Assembly (NCBI GenBank): GCA_016838825.1
Contig: JAEHKU010000002.1
Location: 29,351 to 70,917, forward strand
DNA length: 41,567 bases
Origin: Nitrosopumilales archaeon
Lineage (GTDB): Archaea; Thermoproteota; Nitrososphaeria; Nitrososphaerales; Nitrosopumilaceae
Reading direction: 5' to 3'
Below the pieces are notes generated by a model. The model was not told the origin of the DNA. It saw only the letters and a program-made list of their open reading frames with translations, and ran no database searches. The position numbers and the translations under genes are program-made. The stretch's first letter is position 1. Each line of letters opens with the position of its first letter. Of this stretch, positions 8,220-16,023 are shown piece after piece.

Positions 8220-8333
8220 ATGCCTCAAGAAACTATGGAATGGTGGAAAGGGATTGGAGAAGAACTTGAAATAGACATTGAAGTTGCTGAGTCCTCTCAT
8301 GTAGATACACCATTACAAAAAACAACCAACTAA
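8220..8333 (+). CDS. Possible 37-residue acidic miniprotein
   Basis: This short frame begins MPQETMEWWKGIGEELEID and ends at a TAA at 8331-8333. The double Trp and acidic helix-like N-terminus resemble a real peptide, and a TATA-like element lies 32 bases upstream. An overlapping 21-residue frame from the ATG at 8209 is less convincing. It precedes the Cys-rich mini-gene at 8389. With no homology evidence the call is tentative. Confidence 0.4.
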   Translation: MPQETMEWWKGIGEELEIDIEVAESSHVDTPLQKTTN

Positions 8334-8358
8334 AAAATACTGTTTTCTGCCAAGAAAA

Positions 8359-8365
8359 TTATAAC
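8359..8365 (+). promoter_or_regulatory. TATA box for the Cys-rich mini-gene at 8389
   Basis: TTATAAC is centred exactly 27 bases before the ATG at 8389, strong support for a leaderless transcript. Confidence 0.55.
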
Positions 8366-8388
8366 CTAAAAAGCTCTCATGTATCTAA

Positions 8389-8490
8389 ATGGAGAAAAAA
8401 TGCTTCATATGCGGTTGTAAAGATCATAGATTGATTGGGTGTATAACCCATTGGGCAAAACATTGCAGTTGCATTCAAACTGATAAATAA
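8389..8490 (+). CDS. 33-residue Cys/His-rich miniprotein, probably metal-binding
   Basis: The frame encodes six Cys (positions 5, 8, 10, 18, 26, 28) and three His (13, 21, 25) in 33 residues. The CFICGC start resembles a zinc knuckle, and the spacing suggests one zinc site or a small Fe-S or thiol site. A TATA box sits exactly 27 bases before the ATG, so it looks transcribed and leaderless. The stop lies just upstream of the SDR gene, whose own TATA-like element overlaps its last codons. No named family was recognised. Confidence 0.55.
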   Translation: MEKKCFICGCKDHRLIGCITHWAKHCSCIQTDK

Positions 8491-8491
8491 T
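8483..8491 (+). promoter_or_regulatory. TATA box for the tandem SDR gene
   Basis: ATAAATAAT is centred 25 bases before the GTG at 8512 but only 19 before the TTG at 8506, so GTG is the likelier leaderless start. It overlaps the end of the upstream mini-gene. Confidence 0.45.
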
Positions 8492-8511
8492 GAAAAAAAT
8501 AGTCTTTGTCA

Positions 8512-10305
8512 GTGCTCAAGTTTGTAAATAAAACCATAGTTATCACAGGAAGTGGAACTGGTATAGGTCAGGCAATTGCTAAGAGATTTGCTGAACATGG
8601 AGCAAATGTAATCATTTTAGGAAGACGAAAAGAACCATTAGAAGAAACTGCAAAAATTTTACAACAAATAATTACCAAAGCAAAAAGTAATGCATTCGTA
8701 AAAATTTTTCCTGGAGTTGATGTCAGTGATGAAAAGAATATTACATCGATGTTTAATTCTCTGAAAAAATCAGATGTTAACGTAGACATCGTAGTCAATA
8801 ATGCAGGTGTATCAGGACCAGTAACTTGTTTTGCAAATTCACCAATTGATGAATTCAAGAGTACTGTAGCAATACATCTTAGTGGAACTTTCTGGACTTC
8901 TAGTCAAGCGTTAAGGGTAATGAATCCAGGTTCTAAAATAATTACAATTTCAACGTTCTTCACTGAGGAAAGACCACTAGAACAACGTCCGTACAGATTT
9001 AGAAGTCCTTATACTGCGTCACAAGGAGCAAAGAATCGACTTGCAGAAGTAATGTCATGGGAACTTAAAGATCGTGGAATTTTTTCAATTGCTACAAACC
9101 CTGGACCAGTTCATTCCGATAGAATCTACAAGACAGTATATCCAAAAGCTGCTTCGGAATTTCTTCGTGTAAGCGGTTTTGAAGATCTAAGTCCCGAGCA
9201 AGTACAAAGTGCAAGCAGTGAAATTCTGCCTCTGTTAGGCGAAAATGAAGAGACTGTTAGTAATGGAATAAAGAAAGCCGCAGAAAACCTTGCAAAGACT
9301 ATGGGAAATAAATCTGAAGCGGATGTAAAAAGATTAACAAAGACTCTTTCAGATTTACTTGCTAAGATACAAACTGTAGCTGAAAAGATTCAGCGAAACA
9401 CATCAAAGATGATTTCAGATGAACAATTCCTGTCTCAATCCCAAGTCGCACAAATGGTGATGAATTTATGCGATGATGAAATTTCAAAAATGATTAACGG
9501 TAGAGTAATTCCAGGTGATAGAGTGTTCTATCCAGTAAGACCACACATTACTTCAACTATTCCTTCAATGCACCAACCCGATCTTAGTAACCAAGTTTTT
9601 CTTTTGACTATTGATACTGCAGAAAAACATGATCTAGAAAGGATTCAGTATCTAATAGAAAACCTAGGAAAAAATGGTGGTAAAGTAGTTTGCCTAATTT
9701 CTAAGAATATTTCTAGGGAGATACAAGAAGTGATTAATAAGAAAGTTCAAACTAATGTTGTGGATTTATCAAATCCAGCTGAAGTCGAAAGATCATTTAA
9801 TACTGCAAAGAACATGGGTGTAATTTCAGCAGTTATTCATGTAACAGGAAAAGTTCCTCAAATAGGTAAATTGATTGAATTGTCAAGGGCAGAGTGGGAT
9901 AAGTTAGTAGAAAAATTTGTAAATGTGCCTGCTGTCGTAGCACAACAATCACTAAATCTCTTCGTTCCAGGTGGAGGAAAGGATCCACGTCTGTTCAAAG
10001 GAAAATCAGGATCCGTCATAATAATAGGTCCTGATCTACCTGTAGGCTCCAAGATATCTGAAAATGAAAGAGCAAAAGTTGAAGTCTTTCGTGGGGCACT
10101 AAGACCTTTTACCACCACAGTAAATCAAGAGCTTAGTGATGTTCTAAAATCGAATGTCAGAATCTTTCTTGTACTTCCCGGTAGCATAACAGGAAAGGAA
10201 TCTAATAATGAGCGAATCTTCGATGCAATTAACTACTTTAATTCTGATAAGGCACATTCTAATTCTGAAGTCATCTTCAATCCTGATGAAACCAGAGTCG
10301 GATGA
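8512..10305 (+). CDS. Tandem short-chain dehydrogenase/reductase protein, malonyl-CoA-reductase-like layout
   Basis: This 597-residue protein (from GTG 8512; a TTG at 8506 adds two residues) has an N-terminal SDR domain. The NAD(P) motif TGSGTGIG is at 12-19, NNAG at 96-99, Ser147 and Tyr167 fit the active site, and NPGPVHSDRI follows. The usual YxxxK lysine is Gln171; Lys174 lies at Tyr+7, the spacing of FabI-like divergent SDRs. A helical insert spans about 220-315. A second, degenerate Rossmann domain without a glycine motif fills about 355-597. From memory, this SDR, helical insert, degenerate SDR order matches one half of Chloroflexus malonyl-CoA reductase. It is coupled by an ATGA overlap to a MaoC-like gene. 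The substrate is unproven; a generic SDR is the alternative. Confidence 0.8.
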   Translation: MLKFVNKTIVITGSGTGIGQAIAKRFAEHGANVIILGRRKEPLEETAKILQQIITKAKSNAFVKIFPGVDVSDEKNITSMFNSLKKSDVNVDIVVNNAGVSGPVTCFANSPIDEFKSTVAIHLSGTFWTSSQALRVMNPGSKIITISTFFTEERPLEQRPYRFRSPYTASQGAKNRLAEVMSWELKDRGIFSIATNPGPVHSDRIYKTVYPKAASEFLRVSGFEDLSPEQVQSASSEILPLLGENEETVSNGIKKAAENLAKTMGNKSEADVKRLTKTLSDLLAKIQTVAEKIQRNTSKMISDEQFLSQSQVAQMVMNLCDDEISKMINGRVIPGDRVFYPVRPHITSTIPSMHQPDLSNQVFLLTIDTAEKHDLERIQYLIENLGKNGGKVVCLISKNISREIQEVINKKVQTNVVDLSNPAEVERSFNTAKNMGVISAVIHVTGKVPQIGKLIELSRAEWDKLVEKFVNVPAVVAQQSLNLFVPGGGKDPRLFKGKSGSVIIIGPDLPVGSKISENERAKVEVFRGALRPFTTTVNQELSDVLKSNVRIFLVLPGSITGKESNNERIFDAINYFNSDKAHSNSEVIFNPDETRVG

Positions 10306-10754
10306 AAAAATTTTCAGAAATTAAGGTAGGTGACGAATACTTTGTCAAATGTAAGATATCTAGAGAGGAACAGGATAAGTATGTCTCATTTTCGAGAATA
10401 AAGAATGTGTTTTTGGAAAAACACTCGAGTCAAAAAATAGTTTCTGGACGAGCAATTCTTGCAAGACTTGAAGGAGAATTTACTAGATTGGAGGAAATGT
10501 ACGGAAATATCATAATTCTTTATGGAATGGATGGTGAACCTTTGTGGAAAAACAGGCATGCAAGATTCTTGAATCCACTTTATGCAGATGAAAAACTTGA
10601 GATAAAGTTTAAGATATCTGAAAAAACTGAACTTTCGGAAGAATTTGGATTACTTGCAGTTGACTTTGAAGGAACTAAAGAAAATGGTGATCTTGTTGTT
10701 GTTGCAAAAAGAAACTTGTATCAGATTAAAAAGGAACCTCTAGTGAATCAATAA
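10302..10754 (+). CDS. MaoC-like hotdog-fold protein, catalytic motif apparently lost
   Basis: This 150-residue protein has the single-hotdog layout of MaoC dehydratases. It has an N-terminal FSEIKVGDEYF strand, a central hot-dog helix around VSGRAILARLEGEF, and an FLNPLYADEKLEIKFKISEK segment typical of the family's second half. The expected Asp/His hydratase motif (GDxNPxH) is not seen, and the usual IVHG is IVSG. It may therefore bind CoA thioesters without dehydrating them, or act as the non-catalytic partner of a heterodimer. The ATG overlaps the SDR stop as ATGA, implying translational coupling. The 3' end overlaps the convergent permease gene by 29 bases. Confidence 0.75.
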   Translation: MKKFSEIKVGDEYFVKCKISREEQDKYVSFSRIKNVFLEKHSSQKIVSGRAILARLEGEFTRLEEMYGNIIILYGMDGEPLWKNRHARFLNPLYADEKLEIKFKISEKTELSEEFGLLAVDFEGTKENGDLVVVAKRNLYQIKKEPLVNQ

Positions 10755-11484
10755 ACAGCTTAACAGCAGCTGCAACCATCACTATAGTAACTAAGATCCT
10801 AAGACTTCGTTCTTTAATTTCTAGAGATAATCGTGCACCAATCAATCCACCACCAAACGCCCCAATTACAAGCAAAAACGCTTGATAAAAATCTGCATGA
10901 CCAAGAATTGTGTGAACTATCATCCCAGACCCTGCTGCAAAAAGTAAAATAAGCTGCGAAGTAGGTGCCGCTAATCTCATCGATAATCCAATTCCTACCA
11001 CCATTAGAGGTACAAAGATTATGCCTCCTCCAATTCCAAATAGACTTGATATGATTCCTGCAAAAAAGCTAGCAGTTACTGCTAAAACAGTTACTTGTGC
11101 TTTGAAATTATGACTGTTTGATTTTATTTTTTTGTTTAAGAAAATATAAGCACTTGATGCAATTAGAACTATCCCAAACAGAATCTTAAAGTGTGATGTA
11201 GTAATGTCTCCCGAAATGAACGCCCCAAGTATTGTGCCAGGAATTGATAGTAACCCAAGTTTCAATCCTAGTGAATATTCAATGCGTTTCTGTTTTGCGT
11301 ATGATATAGTTGCGGCCGTAGCGTTACTAAATGCCGCAAATAGACTACTGCTTGCTGCAAGTGTTGGTGGGAAACCCAAAAATGTAAGAGTGGGAACTAT
11401 GATAATTCCTCCTCCAAGACCTATTATGGAACCTAAAACTCCTGCTACAAATCCAAGTGGTATTAGCCATAAATCTTCAAACAT
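10726..11484 (-). CDS. TauE/SafE family membrane permease
   Basis: This roughly 252-residue integral membrane protein has about eight hydrophobic segments arranged as two similar halves. Each half carries the family motif, GLGGGIIIVP near residue 22 and GIGGGIIFVP in the second half. Family members export or import sulfite, sulfonates or other organic anions, but specificity cannot be read here. The ATG at 11484 is chosen because a TATA-like TATAAT on the minus strand lies about 32 bases upstream; a TTG at 11496 is too close. It overlaps the MaoC-like gene tail to tail. The sulfur genes lie far away, so no functional link is claimed. Confidence 0.88.
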   Translation of the reverse strand: MFEDLWLIPLGFVAGVLGSIIGLGGGIIIVPTLTFLGFPPTLAASSSLFAAFSNATAATISYAKQKRIEYSLGLKLGLLSIPGTILGAFISGDITTSHFKILFGIVLIASSAYIFLNKKIKSNSHNFKAQVTVLAVTASFFAGIISSLFGIGGGIIFVPLMVVGIGLSMRLAAPTSQLILLFAAGSGMIVHTILGHADFYQAFLLVIGAFGGGLIGARLSLEIKERSLRILVTIVMVAAAVKLFIDSLEVPF

Positions 11485-11583
11485 TGCAAACACCAAAAGA
11501 AACTATTACTGACTATAATGTTTTGGCTACTGAGTAAAATCTACGATTAAAGCGAGAGTGAAAAATTAATATTAATAAATTCC

Positions 11584-12612
11584 ATGAAGTCCTTTCCTGT
11601 ATTGAGAATAATACTATGTGGCTTCGGCGTCGTAGGTCAAAGTCTTAGCAAGCTGTTGCTATCAAGAGCTGAAGATCTTTACGCACGTTATGGTCTAAAA
11701 CCAAGAATAGTGGGAGTGTATGACAGCAAAGGCTCTGCTGTAGATTCATCAGGCCTAGACTTGAACCAACTTTTACAAGTGAAAAAAAAGAATGGTACGA
11801 TCAAAAAATATCGAACAGAGAAAAGTAATGTGAAGGTAATTGACATGATTAGCAGTTTAGATGCAGATGTGCTAATTGAAGCTACTAGTAGTAACTACAA
11901 AGATGCAGAACCAGGAATGTCTCACATCACAGAAGCAATGAAAGGCGGTCTCAGTGTAATTACAGTGAATAAAGGGCCATTGGCACTTGCTTTCCCTTCA
12001 TTAACTGAGCTAGCTACGTATAATCACGTGATGCTTAGATTTAGTGGAACGGTTGGAGGTGGTACTCCAATTTTAGATTATGCAAAAAATAGCTTACAAG
12101 GTGAAAGAATAACTTCATTTGACGGAATTCTGAACGGCACCACAAATTACATCCTTACAAACATGACAAATGGCATGACCTTTGAATCTGCACTAGCAGA
12201 TGCTAGGAAAAAAGGCTATGTTGAGGCAGATGAATCTCTTGATATCGATGCACTAGATGCTGCAGCTAAATTAGTCATTCTTGCAAATTGGATTATGGGG
12301 ATGAAAGTTACTATGCCAGATATTAATCGGACAGGAATACGTGATGTTACTACTGAAGACATAAAACATGCCACCGAAAAAAAATGTGCAGTCAAGTTAA
12401 TTGCATCTTGTAATAGAGAACTTGTGGTTGGGCCAAGAGAGATATCAGTAAACGATCCCCTTTGTGTAAATGGCACACTAAATGCAATTACTTTTAATTC
12501 AGAACATTCAGGGCAACAAACGATAATTGGTAAAGGGGCTGGCGGTATGGAAACAGCTAGTTCTATCCTACGAGACCTTTTAGATATTAGACAAGGAATG
12601 TTGAATCATTGA
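11584..12612 (+). CDS. hom: Homoserine dehydrogenase
   Basis: This 342-residue oxidoreductase reduces aspartate semialdehyde to homoserine, the branch step to threonine and methionine. The NAD(P) motif GFGVVG is near residues 13-18. The catalytic region has GTVGGGTPILD and GILNGTTNYILTNM, followed by DIDALDAAAKLVILAN with the conserved Lys. It has no ACT domain or aspartokinase fusion, as in many archaea. A strong AT-rich element at 11566-11580 is too close to ATG 11584 but would suit a TTG at 11602, so the first six codons are uncertain. The PUA gene overlaps its stop by four bases. Confidence 0.95.
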   Translation: MKSFPVLRIILCGFGVVGQSLSKLLLSRAEDLYARYGLKPRIVGVYDSKGSAVDSSGLDLNQLLQVKKKNGTIKKYRTEKSNVKVIDMISSLDADVLIEATSSNYKDAEPGMSHITEAMKGGLSVITVNKGPLALAFPSLTELATYNHVMLRFSGTVGGGTPILDYAKNSLQGERITSFDGILNGTTNYILTNMTNGMTFESALADARKKGYVEADESLDIDALDAAAKLVILANWIMGMKVTMPDINRTGIRDVTTEDIKHATEKKCAVKLIASCNRELVVGPREISVNDPLCVNGTLNAITFNSEHSGQQTIIGKGAGGMETASSILRDLLDIRQGMLNH

Positions 12613-13085
12613 AGGCAAACCTCATTTCAAGGAGTGAGACAGCCTCATTGCTAAAGGAGTTAAATTTACAATGGGCCATCAATTTGCCAAAAATAAAAAA
12701 TCTTAAGATTCATGAAATAAGTGAAAATGAATCCATCATAACTAGCAAAGGATTTGTTGCAGTTAAAACAAGCGATGTTTATTTACCATTCTTGGGAGAC
12801 ACTTCGCTGTTAGAAAAATTTCCTATGATAACAGTGGATATGGGAGCAGTCAAGTTCATTTGTAATGGAGCAAACGTGATGAGGCCTGGGATCACACGAT
12901 TTTCAGAATTTGAAAAAGGACAAATTGTTTGTGTTATTGAAGAATCACAGAAAAAATATCTTGCTGTAGGCAAATCTCTCCTATCAAGTCAAGAAGCTAA
13001 ATCAAATACAAAAGGCGAAGTAGTTAAAAATATGCATTACATTTCTGATAAATTCTGGAATATAGGAAAAGAAATTAAAGAATAG
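12609..13085 (+). CDS. PUA-domain RNA-binding protein (Tma20/MCT-1-like)
   Basis: The 158-residue product carries a C-terminal PUA domain. The segment ITVDMGAVKFICNGANVMRPGITRF is the classic PUA core, followed by KGQIVCVIEESQKKYLAVGKSLLSS. The N-terminal part resembles the pre-PUA domain of archaeal proteins related to eukaryotic MCT-1/Tma20, which act in ribosome recycling and non-canonical initiation. The start is TTG at 12609, overlapping the hom stop (TTGA), so it is translationally coupled to an unrelated biosynthetic gene. Its end abuts the convergent proteasome gene. The RNA target is not known from sequence. Confidence 0.88.
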   Translation: MKANLISRSETASLLKELNLQWAINLPKIKNLKIHEISENESIITSKGFVAVKTSDVYLPFLGDTSLLEKFPMITVDMGAVKFICNGANVMRPGITRFSEFEKGQIVCVIEESQKKYLAVGKSLLSSQEAKSNTKGEVVKNMHYISDKFWNIGKEIKE

Positions 13086-13685
13086 TTAGCTTTTTTCGGT
13101 AAATTCCCGACTGCCTTTTTTGTCTATCACCATAACGTCTACTCCATCTCCGCTAGCTGTATCTCTCATAATTGCAGAACGGATTGCTTTCAAGGCTAAG
13201 TTAACTGCCTCCTTTTCTTCCATGCCTTCTTTGAAGTCATTATCCATAACTCCTAATGCCATTTCAGCACCTGTTCCTACAGCAGCATAATCATCTGGTA
13301 GCACAGATCCTAATGGATCCAATGTATAAATTTCTGGCTTGCCTACAACTCCACCAACAATTACTTGAGTGAGTAACGGAAAGTATCGTCTTTCATACAT
13401 GAGTGAAGACATCATCTTTGCCAATGAGTTTGGAGGAATCTCCCTTTTGATATTCAATTTTCTGATCTTCGCAAGAGCTATCATCTGTAAAGTAAGAATT
13501 TGCATATCCGCTACAAGGCCAGCACAAGCAGCGCCAACATAATCGGTTATTGAAAAAGTCTTCTTGGTTGATTTACTTACTAGGAAATTTCCATAAGCAA
13601 TTCTTCTCTCACTGGCTATAACTACTCCTCCATTAAACGTTAAACCAACGGCAGTAGCTCCCGGCATATACTCAAAATAAGCCAT
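13086..13685 (-). CDS. psmB: Proteasome beta subunit lacking the catalytic Thr1 (predicted inactive)
   Basis: This 199-residue 20S proteasome subunit aligns along its length with archaeal beta subunits, including ASERRIAYGNF, a Lys in the position of Lys33, and the RDTASGDGVDVMVI region. In active subunits the propeptide ends Gly-Thr-Thr-Thr-Val-Gly; here it reads PGATAVG, so the nucleophile position is Ala. Glu17- and Lys33-equivalents remain. It is thus predicted to be a structural beta subunit needing an active partner encoded elsewhere. The ATG at 13685 is chosen because a TATA box is centred 26 bases upstream; the longer TTG start at 13709 lies inside that box. Confidence 0.93.
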   Translation of the reverse strand: MAYFEYMPGATAVGLTFNGGVVIASERRIAYGNFLVSKSTKKTFSITDYVGAACAGLVADMQILTLQMIALAKIRKLNIKREIPPNSLAKMMSSLMYERRYFPLLTQVIVGGVVGKPEIYTLDPLGSVLPDDYAAVGTGAEMALGVMDNDFKEGMEEKEAVNLALKAIRSAIMRDTASGDGVDVMVIDKKGSREFTEKS

Positions 13686-13705
13686 AATCCCTCTGCTCGA
13701 AATGA

Positions 13706-13715
13706 GCAATAAAGC
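13706..13715 (-). promoter_or_regulatory. TATA box for the proteasome beta gene
   Basis: The minus strand reads GCTTTATTGC, centred at 13711, 26 bases before ATG 13685. It lies in the gap and tail region just after the M20 peptidase stop. Confidence 0.6.
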
Positions 13716-13720
13716 CGTTT

Positions 13721-15082
13721 CTAATCTTTTGCAAATTTTTCAAGAATTCGGCACATACATTTTGTCGTTTTTTTAATTAGATCAAGTCTAGCAAATTCAT
13801 TTGGAGAATGAATTCTTGCGTATACATGAGTACAACCTATGGAAACGCAAGGGGACTTGAGCACTTGAGCAAATGCATACATTGGACCAGTTCCTGCAGA
13901 TGATACACTTAGTATCGATTTTCCATAGATTTCATTTGCAGATTCTTGCACCTGAGAGACGAAAGGATCTGAAATGTTAGTCTTTGAAGCAGCTTCGCCA
14001 TGATATACAGTCATCTTTAGATCGCCAAACCCCTTAGATTTGAGATGACTTCTCAATCTGGCAAGTTGTTTTTTTGGGTCCATATTAGGAACCAATCTAA
14101 AATCAATTTTCACAAAGGCACTACCAGGAAGAACTGTTTTTGCACCTTGCTCAGTATATCCAGAAACAAAACCAGCAATGTTACATGTAGGCTCTGCTAC
14201 CAAAGCCTGCTTTGCGGCTTTCCCTTTTTTGTTTGCAACAAAGTTTTTCACACCATATTCTTTTTTCATGCCTATTTCATCAAAAGGCTCAGACTCGATT
14301 AATTGTAGTTCTTTTTTTGTGAGCGATTGAACTTCTTTATACCAATCTTTAATGAGTATTTTTCCATCAGCATTTCGCAGTGATTTTACTGCTTCTAATA
14401 ATCGCCATGCTGGGTTCTTAATAATCACAGCAAGACTTGAATGTAAATCGCGAGTTGACTCTTTTTTAGAAAGTTCGACATAAAGTAGTCCTTTCATACC
14501 AAGGCTGATTATAGGCCTGTTTTTTGAATCGACATATCCAAATTCCCAAATTACTGCATCACATGCAAATTTTTTTCGATATTTTTTTAGGTATAGTTCA
14601 ACGTGTTCACTTCCAATCTCCTCTTCCCCCTCTACTACAAATTTTACATTGCAGGGTACATCACCATTAGTTCTCAAGTAAGATTCAACGGCCTTAATCC
14701 GTGTGATTAATTCACCTTTGTCGTCTGACGAACCTCGTCCAAATATTTTGTTGCCCTTTATTTTTCCACTAAAGGGTTTATCGTCCCATAGTTCAAAGGG
14801 CTCTACTGGTTGAACGTCATAATGATTATAAAACAAGAGAGTTTTGTTTGGATTTTGTTTTGATTTTACTTCTCCAAACACTAGAGGTGGAACTCCTTTT
14901 TTTAGACGTAAAAGTTCTGATTTTATTCCAGACTTTTTCATAATATTGCAAACAAGTTTTGCACATTTTTCCAACCCTTCATTCTTTGCAGAAACACTTG
15001 GTTGTCGTATCAAAACTTGAAGGTCAGAAACAAGTCCTTTTGTGTGATCATCTACATACCTAAGTGTGTGATTCATGTTCAT
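13721..15082 (-). CDS. M20-family metallopeptidase (dipeptidase/carboxypeptidase-like)
   Basis: This 453-residue protein is a cytosolic zinc peptidase of the M20 (ArgE/DapE/CNDP) clan. Metal-ligand motifs are in order: NHYDVQP, GRGSSDDKG, EGEEEIGS and the late HSPNEF histidine. A dimerisation domain is inserted after SLGMKGLLYVEL. The CNDP-like layout suggests a dipeptidase, but substrate is not determined. The ATG at 15082 overlaps the nnrD stop as TGATG; a GTG at 15085 is the alternative. It ends a trmI-nnrD-M20 run of overlapping genes, so all three are likely one operon. Confidence 0.9.
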   Translation of the reverse strand: MNMNHTLRYVDDHTKGLVSDLQVLIRQPSVSAKNEGLEKCAKLVCNIMKKSGIKSELLRLKKGVPPLVFGEVKSKQNPNKTLLFYNHYDVQPVEPFELWDDKPFSGKIKGNKIFGRGSSDDKGELITRIKAVESYLRTNGDVPCNVKFVVEGEEEIGSEHVELYLKKYRKKFACDAVIWEFGYVDSKNRPIISLGMKGLLYVELSKKESTRDLHSSLAVIIKNPAWRLLEAVKSLRNADGKILIKDWYKEVQSLTKKELQLIESEPFDEIGMKKEYGVKNFVANKKGKAAKQALVAEPTCNIAGFVSGYTEQGAKTVLPGSAFVKIDFRLVPNMDPKKQLARLRSHLKSKGFGDLKMTVYHGEAASKTNISDPFVSQVQESANEIYGKSILSVSSAGTGPMYAFAQVLKSPCVSIGCTHVYARIHSPNEFARLDLIKKTTKCMCRILEKFAKD

Positions 15083-16023
15083 CACTTTATCTTATCAAAT
15101 GACTTCATAACGATTGGTACAAAGTCTAATAGATCTGTAGCAGCCATATGAAGTCCATATTTTTTCTGCGCCATCTTGCCAGCAAGACTATTCATATACA
15201 CTCCAACGGCTGCAGCCTCTACTGTATTTCGATTTTTTGCAAGCATACCAGCAACAAGACCTGACAAAACATCACCTGTCCCGCCCACAGTCATTGCAGG
15301 AATCTTTTTTTCATTAAGAAACGTTTTACGTCCATCTGACAGGACATCAGTTTCGCCCTTTAGAAGAACTGTAAGACCGTTCTTTTTTGCTTGTTTTTCG
15401 ACTAGTGAGATTCTTTCTTTTTTTGAATCTGGAATTTTAGAGCCGAATAGTCTTTTGAATTCACCTGCATGGGGAGTTACTACAACGTTTTTGTCTGCTA
15501 ATAAGGAGAGAACATCTGGAACTAATGCGCTGGCATCAAGTGATAATCGTACGTCTCTGTCCAGAAGAGAACTGATGAGAGATTTTAATGCCTCTAAGTG
15601 TTGTATTGCAAGTCCCATACCAATTGTTGCTGAATCAAGTTCCTTTGGCAAGTTGCCAATTAATTTCCTAGCTGCCCCTCTAGTCAGCTTGAAGTCAACA
15701 AGTGGTATTACGATTAAGTTTGGAGATATTGCACGAGTTGCTTGGACATTGATTTTTGGAACAGCGGTATACACCAGATCAGTTCCACATCTCAAGGCAG
15801 CTAATGATGCTAATATGGGCGCACCATGGTAAATATGACTACCACCAACAACGAGAACTTTACCATTTTCGCCCTTACGAGAACTGCTTAACCTAGGCGA
15901 AATGAATTTTCTAATATCAGATGACTTGAGTATTCTGTGAGCCAACAGCACAAATCTGACTTTTTGATTGAATAAATCTTCTTGCCATTTAAAAAACAGG
16001 ATACGTAAAAATCTAGACAGCAT
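15082..16023 (-). CDS. nnrD: ADP-dependent (S)-NAD(P)H-hydrate dehydratase
   Basis: This 313-residue enzyme repairs damaged NAD(P)H hydrates using ADP. It is the ribokinase-like C-terminal half of the YjeF/Nnr system. GKVLVVGGSHIYHGAP near residue 54 and VTPHAGEFKRLF are family motifs. GGTGDVLSGLVAGML near residue 250 is the nucleotide-binding and catalytic Asp signature. The epimerase half (NnrE) is absent, so it is a stand-alone dehydratase. The ATG at 16023 overlaps trmI by 11 bases. The first 40 residues are unusual in their Phe/Leu-rich makeup, so the true start may be downstream. Confidence 0.92.
   Translation of the reverse strand: MLSRFLRILFFKWQEDLFNQKVRFVLLAHRILKSSDIRKFISPRLSSSRKGENGKVLVVGGSHIYHGAPILASLAALRCGTDLVYTAVPKINVQATRAISPNLIVIPLVDFKLTRGAARKLIGNLPKELDSATIGMGLAIQHLEALKSLISSLLDRDVRLSLDASALVPDVLSLLADKNVVVTPHAGEFKRLFGSKIPDSKKERISLVEKQAKKNGLTVLLKGETDVLSDGRKTFLNEKKIPAMTVGGTGDVLSGLVAGMLAKNRNTVEAAAVGVYMNSLAGKMAQKKYGLHMAATDLLDFVPIVMKSFDKIK

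Noticed and set aside
8209-8274. 21-residue frame from ATG 8209
   Set aside because: It overlaps the longer mini-gene at 8220 in another frame and has a less peptide-like composition.
13686-13709. Longer proteasome beta start at TTG 13709
   Set aside because: That codon falls inside the TATA box centred 26 bases before ATG 13685.
15176-15832. 218-residue plus-strand frame opposite nnrD
   Set aside because: Long only because of antisense codon bias; Ser/Pro-rich and without motifs.
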